From Kutzneria sp035492655 (lineage in GTDB: Bacteria > Actinomycetota > Actinomycetes > Mycobacteriales > Pseudonocardiaceae): a stretch of 20,134 bases of DNA. Made by a program: the position numbers and the translations under genes. This document shows, piece after piece, positions 14,800 to 20,134 of the stretch (positions are counted from its first letter, which is position 1; the number at the start of each line of letters is the position of its first letter). The stretch covers positions 1 to 20,134 of the forward strand of contig DATJJB010000514.1 of assembly GCA_035492655.1 (NCBI GenBank), given 5' to 3'. The notes under the pieces were generated by a model. That model was not told where the DNA came from. It searched no databases and was given only the letters and a program-made list of their open reading frames with translations.

Positions 14800-15108
14800 G
14801 TGCTCACTGCCAGGACGGTCCGGATCGGCGCGGGGGCGCTGGCGGCAGTCGGGATGCTGACGGTCGCGGCACCGGTGGCGAACGCGGCGCCGGCGTCGTA
14901 CACGTGCGTGATCGCGAACAACGTGCGGTATCACGCGGCGCCGGACGTGAACAGCACGACGTACGGACAGGTGAACGCGGGGCAGGGGTTCACCATCACG
15001 GACTGGACCACGGGGCCGCTTGACGGGCGGCTGTGGGATCGGGGGAATCTCTGGGGCGGTCGCTCGGGGGTCTACATCCGGGACGACCTCATCGGGACGT
15101 GCCGCTGA
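14800..15108 (+). CDS. Small secreted SH3-like protein
   Basis: A 102-residue protein with a Sec signal peptide: a positively charged start (LTARTVRIG), a hydrophobic core (AGALAAVGMLTVAAP) and a cleavage site after VANAA or ANAAPA. The mature part (about 70 residues) reads 'YTCVIANNVRYHAAPDVNSTTYGQVNAGQGFTITDW...LWDRGNLWGGRSGVYIRDDLIGTC'. This resembles a bacterial SH3 domain (NVRYHAAPDVNS as the RT-loop-like start, GVYIRDDL as the final strand). Two cysteines at the domain ends (C36, C101) could form a disulfide. GTG at 14800 was chosen over TTG at 14797 because GGGAGG lies 8 nt upstream. Cell-wall binding is plausible; no enzyme domain is attached. It stands alone between two terminators. 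Confidence 0.82.
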   Translation: MLTARTVRIGAGALAAVGMLTVAAPVANAAPASYTCVIANNVRYHAAPDVNSTTYGQVNAGQGFTITDWTTGPLDGRLWDRGNLWGGRSGVYIRDDLIGTCR

Positions 15109-15123
15109 CGGCGGCGGCCAGCC

Positions 15124-15158
15124 GAGGGCCTCTCCCGTTCCCCTCGGGAGGGGCCCTC
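15124..15158 (+). terminator. Strong hairpin terminator after the SH3-like gene
   Basis: Positions 15124-15137 and 15145-15158 form a 14-bp stem with one G-U pair (15131/15151) and a 7-nt loop. It lies 16 bp after the stop and 40 bp ahead of the next promoter's spacer, isolating the two units. Confidence 0.75.
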
Positions 15159-15171
15159 ACCCGACCGAGGG

Positions 15172-15201
15172 TTGCCACCCGGCCCGCCCCCGGTTTACTG
15201 T
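15172..15201 (+). promoter_or_regulatory. Promoter of the di-iron/reductase/EphD operon
   Basis: TTGCCA (15172-15177), an 18-bp spacer and TACTGT (15196-15201) match the housekeeping pattern. Transcription would begin near 15207, inside the palindromic operator, giving a leader of about 28 nt with GGGAGG before the ATG at 15235. Confidence 0.55.
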
Positions 15202-15216
15202 TACCTCGGGTAACAG
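15198..15216. promoter_or_regulatory. TetR-like palindromic operator
   Basis: CTGTTACC-TCG-GGTAACAG is a 19-bp palindrome with 8-bp perfect arms. It covers the end of the -10 box and the expected transcript start, the usual place for repression by a TetR-family protein. No such regulator gene is in the window, so the repressor would be encoded elsewhere. Confidence 0.6.
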
Positions 15217-15234
15217 GTACTCGGGAGGTCGGCG

Positions 15235-16101
15235 ATGACGGAGCCCGACAAGCTGCTGCTGCAAGCCCGTGACGTGCGGTTCGACTGGTCGGCGCTGCCG
15301 ATGCACTGGGTGCCGAGGGAGCCGTTCGCGACGCACGTGCTCAACGTGCTGCACCTGCTGCTGCCGGAAGGCGAGCGGTGGTTCTGCGAGGTGTTCCAGC
15401 AGGCGCTGCCGATGATCACGGACGACCGGCTGGCGGCGGATGTCCGGGGCTTCATCGGCCAGGAGGCGGTGCACGCGCAGGCCCATCAACGGGTGCTGGA
15501 CCACCTGCCGGCCAAGGGCCTGGACCCGCGGCCGTTCGTGGACGAGGTGTCCTGGATCTTCAAGCGAATCCTGGGCGAGCGGCCGACGCTGACGGTGCGG
15601 GGCCGCCAGGAGTACCTGATCGAGCGGCTGGCGATGGTGGCCGCGATCGAGCACGTGACGGCCTTCCTGGGTGACTGGATCCTCAACTCCCCCGGCCTGG
15701 ACCACGCCAAGGCCGACCCGACGATGCTGGACCTGCTGCGCTGGCACGGGGCGGAGGAGGTGGAGCACCGTTGCGTGGCGTTCGACGTGATGCGCCACTT
15801 CGACGGGCGCTATCTGCGGCGCGCCCGGGCGATGGTGATCGCCGGCCCGACGCTGTGGATCATGTGGGTGAAGGGCGCGAAGTTCCTGCTGGCCAACGAT
15901 CCTGAGCTACCGCGTGGCACCAGGCCCACGCTGCGCGACTACCGGCGGGCGGTCCGAAAAGGACTGATGCCGGGCCCGTGGCGGACGGCGAAGTCGATGT
16001 CCCGCTACTTCAGGCCGAGCTACTACCCCACGCAGGAAGGCTCGACGGCCCAGGCGGTGGCCTACCTCGCCCAGTCCCCGGCCGCCCAGGCAGCGCACTG
16101 A
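15235..16101 (+). CDS. PF10118 'metal-dependent hydrolase'; di-iron ferritin-like protein
   Basis: A 288-residue helical protein of the family named 'predicted metal-dependent hydrolase' (PF10118). The conserved acids and histidines are spaced as E47, E77xxH80 (IGQEAVHAQAH), E139 (AAIEHVTAF) and E175xxH178 (HGAEEVEHRCVAF). This is the classical E - ExxH - E - ExxH pattern of carboxylate-bridged di-iron four-helix bundles, with 30 and 36 residues between partners. A long amphipathic/hydrophobic stretch near 202-220 (AMVIAGPTLWIMWVKGAKFLL) suggests membrane contact. The next gene encodes a flavin/2Fe-2S reductase and overlaps by one base (TGATG), which favours an oxygenase role over a hydrolase. 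The substrate is unknown, perhaps a lipid. The ATG at 15235 has GGGAGG 6 nt upstream. Confidence 0.87.
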   Translation: MTEPDKLLLQARDVRFDWSALPMHWVPREPFATHVLNVLHLLLPEGERWFCEVFQQALPMITDDRLAADVRGFIGQEAVHAQAHQRVLDHLPAKGLDPRPFVDEVSWIFKRILGERPTLTVRGRQEYLIERLAMVAAIEHVTAFLGDWILNSPGLDHAKADPTMLDLLRWHGAEEVEHRCVAFDVMRHFDGRYLRRARAMVIAGPTLWIMWVKGAKFLLANDPELPRGTRPTLRDYRRAVRKGLMPGPWRTAKSMSRYFRPSYYPTQEGSTAQAVAYLAQSPAAQAAH

Positions 16102-17027
16102 TGCCGGACGACCGGTTCGTCCGCGGCCTGACCCGGTTCACGGACCTCTACACCAGGTCACTGCCGTACTGGGGCCGCAGCGGCAAACAGGTGCGGCTGC
16201 TGGAACGGCCACTCGATCTCGTTGTCAGCGAACGGAAACAGGTCGCGGACGACGTCGTGAGCATCAGGCTGGCCGGTGACGACCTGCCAGCCTGGCATCC
16301 CGGCGCGCACCTGGACCTGCACCTGCCGTCGGGCTTGCGGCGGCAGTACTCGCTGTGCGGGGATCCCGGTGACCGCACGTACCGGATCGCGGCCCGGCTG
16401 CTCGGCCCGGGTTCGGCCGAGGTGCACGAGCTGCGGCCGGGCGCCAAGGTCACCGTGCACGGCCCGCGCAACGCCTTTCCCTTCGTGGCCCAGGGAAAGA
16501 TGTTGTTCGTGGCCGGCGGCATCGGCATCACGCCGATCCTGCCGATGGTCCGGATGGCCGACCGGCTCGGCCTCGACTGGCGACTGGTCTACAAGGGACG
16601 GTCGCTGCCGTTCGAGGACGAGCTGCCGCAAGGCACTGTGACGATCAACCCCGGCCGGGACGAACTGCTCAAGAACGCGCCGGACGGCGGCGCGGTCTAC
16701 GTCTGCGGACCGGCCGGCATGCTGGCAGCCGTCAAACGGGACTTCCACGACTGCCCGGCCACCGCCCTGCACTACGAGCGGTTCGGCCCGCCACCGATCG
16801 TCGACGGCAAGCCGTTCGAGGTCCAACTGGGGCACGACGGCCCGGTGCTCGACGTGCCGGCCGACCGGTCGGCGCTGGCCGTGCTGCGGGACTTCCGGCC
16901 GGGCGTGCCCTACTCGTGCCAGCAAGGCTTCTGCGGCACCTGCCGGCAGCGCACGGTCGACGGCAATGACATCCTGGTGTGCGTCGAGCGCACCGACGGC
17001 GAGCGCTTGGTGCTGGAGGAGCGATGA
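16101..17027 (+). CDS. Flavin/2Fe-2S oxidoreductase (phthalate dioxygenase reductase/VanB type)
   Basis: A 308-residue electron-transfer protein. It has a flavin-binding barrel with RQYSLCGDP (81-89), an NAD-binding domain with FVAGGIGITPILPM (136-149) and VCGPAGM (201-207), and a C-terminal plant-type ferredoxin domain whose ligands are C273, C278, C281 and C294 (YSCQQGFCGTC...ILVC). The order flavin - NAD - 2Fe-2S is that of phthalate dioxygenase reductase and VanB. It would pass electrons from NAD(P)H to an oxygenase; the coupled di-iron protein is the obvious partner. The ATG at 16101 shares a base with the upstream stop; an in-frame ATG at 15978 lies within the previous gene and gives no family-like sequence. 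It overlaps the next gene by 4 nt. Confidence 0.92.
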   Translation: MPDDRFVRGLTRFTDLYTRSLPYWGRSGKQVRLLERPLDLVVSERKQVADDVVSIRLAGDDLPAWHPGAHLDLHLPSGLRRQYSLCGDPGDRTYRIAARLLGPGSAEVHELRPGAKVTVHGPRNAFPFVAQGKMLFVAGGIGITPILPMVRMADRLGLDWRLVYKGRSLPFEDELPQGTVTINPGRDELLKNAPDGGAVYVCGPAGMLAAVKRDFHDCPATALHYERFGPPPIVDGKPFEVQLGHDGPVLDVPADRSALAVLRDFRPGVPYSCQQGFCGTCRQRTVDGNDILVCVERTDGERLVLEER

Positions 17028-18727
17028 AGAGCAGGACAGTGGCCTCCGACGGCGTGCGGCTGGCCGTCTACGAGCACGGCGACCCGGCGAAGCCAACGGT
17101 GCTGCTGGTGCACGGCTACCCCGACTCGCACCTGATGTGGCAGGACGTCACGGCCCGTCTGGTCGAGGACTTCCACGTGGTCAGCTACGACACGCGCGGC
17201 GCGGGCAAGACCACCAAGCCGTCCACTGTGGAGGGTTACCGCCTGCACCATCTGGGCAACGACCTGATGGCGGTGGCCGACGCGGTCAGCCCGGACCGTC
17301 CGGTGCACGTCGTCGCGCACGACTGGGGCTCGATCCAGGCCTGGGAGGCGGTCACCGAGCCGGCCAACGCCGACCGGATCGCCTCGTACACCTCGATCTC
17401 CGGGCCGTGCCTTGACCACGTTGCGCACTGGATGCGCCGCCCCAGCCCGAAAACCGTCCGCCAGCTGCTGCACTCCTGGTACATCGGCTTCTTCCACCTG
17501 CCGGTGCTGCCGACGCTGGCCTGGCGGCTGTGGCTGGGCCGTAACTGGGGCCGGCTGCTGAACCTGGTCGACGGCGTCCCGCGCCGGCCCGGGCATCCCG
17601 CGCCGACCGTCACCAAGGACGGCATCAACGGAATGTCCTTGTACAAGGCCAACTTCCGGCCGGTGACGCGCCAGCCACGGGAGCGCCGCACGACCGTGCC
17701 GGTGCAGGTCATCCACCCCACGCGCGACCGGTACGTGACGTCGGCGCTGACCGAGAACCTGCAGAAGTGGGCGCCGAAACTGTGGCGTCGCACGGTTCCG
17801 GCCAGCCACTGGGTGCCGATCACGCATCCGGACGTCGTCGCCCGCATGGCCACCGAGTTCATCCGGCACGTCGACGGCGCGGCGGCGACACGAAGCCTGC
17901 GCCGCGCCGAGGTCGGCCGGCACCGGCCGCCGTTCGCCGACCAGCTGGTGGTGATCACCGGCGGTGGCAGCGGCATCGGCCGGGCCACCGCGCTGGCCTT
18001 CGCCAAGCAGGGTGCGGAGGTCGTGGTCTGCGACGTCAACCACGACACCGCCGCCGAGACCGCCGTGCTGGCCGGCGGGAAGGCCCACGCGTACCAGGTG
18101 AACGTCGCCGACGAGGGCGCCGTGGCCAAGTTCGCGGCCGATGTCGCGGCCATGCACGGCATTCCGGACGTGGTGGTCAACAACGCCGGTATCGGGCATG
18201 CCGGCGCGCTGCTGGACGCCACCACCGAGGAGTGGCAGCGGGTGCTCGACGTCAACCTCTGGGGCGTCATCCACGGCTGCAAGTCGTTCGGCGAGCTGAT
18301 GGTCGCCAACGGCGAGGGCGGCCACATCGTCAACGTCGCCTCGGGCGCCGCGTACGTGCCGTCCAAGATCCTCGGCGTCTACTCGACGTCCAAGGCCGCC
18401 GTATTCATGCTGTCCGACTGTCTGCGGGCCGAACTGGCGTCCGCCGGCATCGGCGTGTCGACCATCTGTCCCGGCATCGTCAACACGAACATCGCCGGCA
18501 CCACCACGTTCTCCGGCCTCACCGCCGCCGAGCAGGCGCGGCGGCAGGAGGAGAGCGGCAAGGTGTACCGACGGCGCAACTTCCCGCCGGAGCGGGTCGC
18601 CGCCGAGATCGTGCGGGCCGTGCGGCAGCGGCGGGCGATCGTGCCGGTGACCGTCGAGTCCAAGGCCGCCCGGGTGCTCAGCCGGCTTGCCCCGTCCGTG
18701 CTGCGCCGGGTTGCCGCTAGGTTCTGA
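17024..18727 (+). CDS. EphD-like fusion: alpha/beta-hydrolase (epoxide hydrolase type) plus short-chain dehydrogenase
   Basis: A 567-residue two-domain protein. The first part (about 1-285) is an epoxide-hydrolase-type alpha/beta hydrolase: HGYPDSH (30-36), nucleophile D100 in VAHDWGS, probable acid D235 in PTRDRY and H262 in ASHW. The second part (about 303-567) is a short-chain dehydrogenase: cofactor loop TGGGSGIG (312-319), NNAG (386-389), N411, S440 region and Y453/K457 in VYSTSKAA. The order and size match M. tuberculosis EphD (Rv2214c, about 590 residues), reported to act in lipid/mycolate modification. It overlaps the reductase stop by 4 nt (ATGA). A likely role is opening an epoxide and oxidising or reducing the product in one polypeptide; this is inference from the fusion. 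Real fusion: one continuous frame joins the domains. Confidence 0.9.
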   Translation: MKSRTVASDGVRLAVYEHGDPAKPTVLLVHGYPDSHLMWQDVTARLVEDFHVVSYDTRGAGKTTKPSTVEGYRLHHLGNDLMAVADAVSPDRPVHVVAHDWGSIQAWEAVTEPANADRIASYTSISGPCLDHVAHWMRRPSPKTVRQLLHSWYIGFFHLPVLPTLAWRLWLGRNWGRLLNLVDGVPRRPGHPAPTVTKDGINGMSLYKANFRPVTRQPRERRTTVPVQVIHPTRDRYVTSALTENLQKWAPKLWRRTVPASHWVPITHPDVVARMATEFIRHVDGAAATRSLRRAEVGRHRPPFADQLVVITGGGSGIGRATALAFAKQGAEVVVCDVNHDTAAETAVLAGGKAHAYQVNVADEGAVAKFAADVAAMHGIPDVVVNNAGIGHAGALLDATTEEWQRVLDVNLWGVIHGCKSFGELMVANGEGGHIVNVASGAAYVPSKILGVYSTSKAAVFMLSDCLRAELASAGIGVSTICPGIVNTNIAGTTTFSGLTAAEQARRQEESGKVYRRRNFPPERVAAEIVRAVRQRRAIVPVTVESKAARVLSRLAPSVLRRVAARF

Positions 18728-18730
18728 CCC

Positions 18731-19513
18731 ATGACTTCGCGCCCGTTCAAGGTCGTGTGCGAGATCGAGCCGCCGACCAGGCCCGATCTGATGCACGTGC
18801 GACACCAGATCGGCACCCTGTCCAAGGTGGCCGGCAGCTTCCTCATCCCGGACAACCACATCGGCCGGGCCACCGTGTCCAGCGTGGCCGTCGCGCACGA
18901 GGTGCAGGCCATGGGCGGGCGCAGCATCGCCTGCCTGAACTCGCGGGACCGCAACATGCTCGGCTTCCGCCGGGACCTGCTCACCGCGGCCGCGTACGGG
19001 GTCGAGGAGTTCCTGTTCGTCTATGGCGACAAGCCGGCCACCGGCAGCCGGACCGGGCAGCTCACCGTGCGGTCGATGATCGACGAGGTGCGGTCGCTGT
19101 CCGAGGACAAGGCGTTCGCCGGGGTCGCCCCGTTCCGGGTCGGCACCGCCGCCGGGCTGCGACCGCTGCCGTCGTGGAAGCGGGCCGCCGACTTCATGTT
19201 CGTGCAGGTCAGCTTCTCGCTGGACGCGCTGCTGCGGTGGCGCGAGGCCAACCCGGTCGACATGCCGGTCTACGCCGGCGTGATGGTCATCGCCAGCGCG
19301 GCCCACGCCCAGCGGCTGGCCTCCGCCATTCCCGACATCGACATCCCCGCCGACCTGGTCGACCGGCTCGACGGCGACCGCATGGCCGGCGTCGAGTCGA
19401 CGTGCGAGCAGGTGCTCAAGATCCGCGAGACCGGCGCGTTCGACGGCGTCCACCTGGTGCCGGTGGCCCGCTACCGCCAGGTCGCCGCGCGGCTGGAGGA
19501 GCTGCTCAAGTGA
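18731..19513 (+). CDS. MetF-family methylenetetrahydrofolate reductase-like protein
   Basis: A 260-residue TIM-barrel protein with MetF-like marks: VCEIEPPTRPD near the start, SRDRN (71-75) where MetF proteins have their conserved arginine-containing turn, VYGDKP (97-102), and late-barrel VYAGVMVIASAAHAQRLA. It is shorter than E. coli MetF (296 residues), like the non-canonical mycobacterial methylenetetrahydrofolate reductases described as lacking bound flavin (from memory). It starts 3 bp after the EphD-like stop and shares a GTGA overlap with the next gene. A place in an oxygenase/EphD operon is unusual for a methionine-pathway enzyme, so it may have a different folate- or C1-linked job. 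Confidence 0.78.
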   Translation: MTSRPFKVVCEIEPPTRPDLMHVRHQIGTLSKVAGSFLIPDNHIGRATVSSVAVAHEVQAMGGRSIACLNSRDRNMLGFRRDLLTAAAYGVEEFLFVYGDKPATGSRTGQLTVRSMIDEVRSLSEDKAFAGVAPFRVGTAAGLRPLPSWKRAADFMFVQVSFSLDALLRWREANPVDMPVYAGVMVIASAAHAQRLASAIPDIDIPADLVDRLDGDRMAGVESTCEQVLKIRETGAFDGVHLVPVARYRQVAARLEELLK

Positions 19514-20134
19514 TCTCCGCCTTCCTCTCCGCCGCCCGCACCGCCGGCGTGCTGCTGCACTCCCCCGAGCTCGCCGAATCGTGGACCAAGCCGTCCGCGC
19601 TGGCCGAGTTCCGCGTCTCCGGGCTGGCCGGGCACCTCGCCGGCCAGGTCGGCAACGTCACCCGCTTCCTCGACGTCCCCGTGCCGGCCGATGTCCCCGT
19701 GATGGACGGCATCCGCTACTACTCGCAGCACGGTGCCGAGGTCGACGTCTACTCCGAGAACAACACCCGCATCCGCGTGCTCAGCGAGGAGTTCGCCGGC
19801 CAGTCCGCCGCCGAACTCGCCGCCCGCTACGACGAGTCCGTCGAGACCGTCGCCGCCCGGCTGGACGGCCTGGCCGAGGACCGTCTCGTGTTCATGTTCA
19901 ACCGCTGGGTGCTGCCGCTCGACCAGTGCCTGCTCACCCGCATCCTGGAGCTCGTCGTGCACACCGACGATCTCGCCGTCAGCCTGGGCGTGCCGACGCC
20001 GGAGTTCGCGCCGGACGTCGTCGACGCCGCCGTCACCACCCTGGCGCGCATCGCCGTCGCCAAGCGGGGCCAGCTGCCGGTGCTGCGCGCCCTGTCCCGC
20101 CGCGAACGGGCCGACGCGGTCGCCACGGCCTTCT
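19510..20134 (+). CDS. Mycothiol-dependent DinB/MDMPI-fold protein, 3' end cut by window edge
   Basis: A GTG at 19510, overlapping the MetF-like stop (GTGA), opens a frame that runs to the right edge (208 residues seen, no stop). The sequence has the maleylpyruvate-isomerase N-terminal (DinB-like) helical bundle: H42 in VSGLAGHLAGQVGNV and E147/H151 in RILELVVHTDDLAVSLG. These three match the metal ligands of mycothiol-dependent maleylpyruvate isomerase (His, then Glu and His four residues apart). Such proteins use mycothiol as cofactor and so mark an actinobacterial host. The substrate is not known; detoxification of a reactive product of the operon would fit. Confidence 0.85.
   Translation, partial: MISAFLSAARTAGVLLHSPELAESWTKPSALAEFRVSGLAGHLAGQVGNVTRFLDVPVPADVPVMDGIRYYSQHGAEVDVYSENNTRIRVLSEEFAGQSAAELAARYDESVETVAARLDGLAEDRLVFMFNRWVLPLDQCLLTRILELVVHTDDLAVSLGVPTPEFAPDVVDAAVTTLARIAVAKRGQLPVLRALSRRERADAVATAF

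Noticed and set aside
15978..16100. Earlier ATG for the flavin/2Fe-2S reductase
   Set aside because: It lies inside the coding part of the di-iron protein, and the added residues resemble no reductase; ATG at 16101 fits the coupled junction.
16910..19453. Very long open frame on the minus strand (847 codons) opposite the EphD-like gene
   Set aside because: Low-complexity H/R/G/D-rich translation with no fold signature, while the plus strand carries motif-complete genes; a GC-skew shadow.

Overview
The window is very GC-rich, with GTG starts, tight ATGA/GTGA gene overlaps and several apparently leaderless promoters. It encodes a mycothiol-dependent DinB/MDMPI-type enzyme, a probable F420-dependent luciferase-like oxidoreductase, an EspR-like regulator and an EphD-like fusion. 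Together these point to an actinomycete chromosome, plausibly in the Pseudonocardiaceae; genus and species cannot be fixed from the sequence. No rRNA, tRNA, CRISPR, transposase or phage gene was seen.

Region 1 (1-1126, minus strand): an ArsR regulator and an SRPBCC/AHSA1 protein are translationally coupled, followed by the 5' end of an S9-family peptidase that runs off the left edge. The arsR promoter looks leaderless and has an inverted repeat over its -10 box.

Region 2 (1137-5644 and 9849-14624) is a split cluster for reductive pyrimidine breakdown. On the minus strand lie a class III aminotransferase and a CoA-acylating (methyl)malonate-semialdehyde dehydrogenase. Divergent from them is a PucR-type regulator. 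About 4 kb further on, one plus-strand operon carries an NCS1 permease, a beta-ureidopropionase, a dihydropyrimidinase and a luciferase-like (F420-type) oxidoreductase. These would import a pyrimidine base or dihydropyrimidine/hydantoin, open the ring, release beta-alanine, transaminate it to malonate semialdehyde and make acetyl-CoA. No classical dihydropyrimidine dehydrogenase is present, so the luciferase-like protein is a candidate for the first reduction (inference).

Region 3 (5645-9700) sits between the two halves of that cluster and looks like an insertion. It has a small four-helix membrane protein with a winged-helix regulator behind two near-identical palindromic operators. A three-gene minus-strand operon follows: an EspR-like HTH regulator, an ImmA/IrrE-type metalloprotease and a 7-TM MAB_1171c-type membrane protein, joined by two 8-nt overlaps of almost the same sequence. 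A Tat-type secreted esterase completes the block.

Region 4 (14625-15234) holds a small secreted SH3-like protein between two strong hairpin terminators.

Region 5 (15235-20134, plus strand) is one tightly coupled operon. It starts from a promoter whose -10/start region is covered by a 19-bp TetR-like palindrome. It encodes a PF10118 'metal-dependent hydrolase' whose residues match a di-iron four-helix bundle, a flavin/2Fe-2S reductase, an EphD-like alpha/beta-hydrolase-SDR fusion, a MetF-family protein and the start of an MDMPI-fold protein cut by the right edge. It reads as an oxidative lipid or xenobiotic modification pathway. This operon and the EspR-like/ImmA/MAB_1171c trio are the best candidates for undescribed systems.
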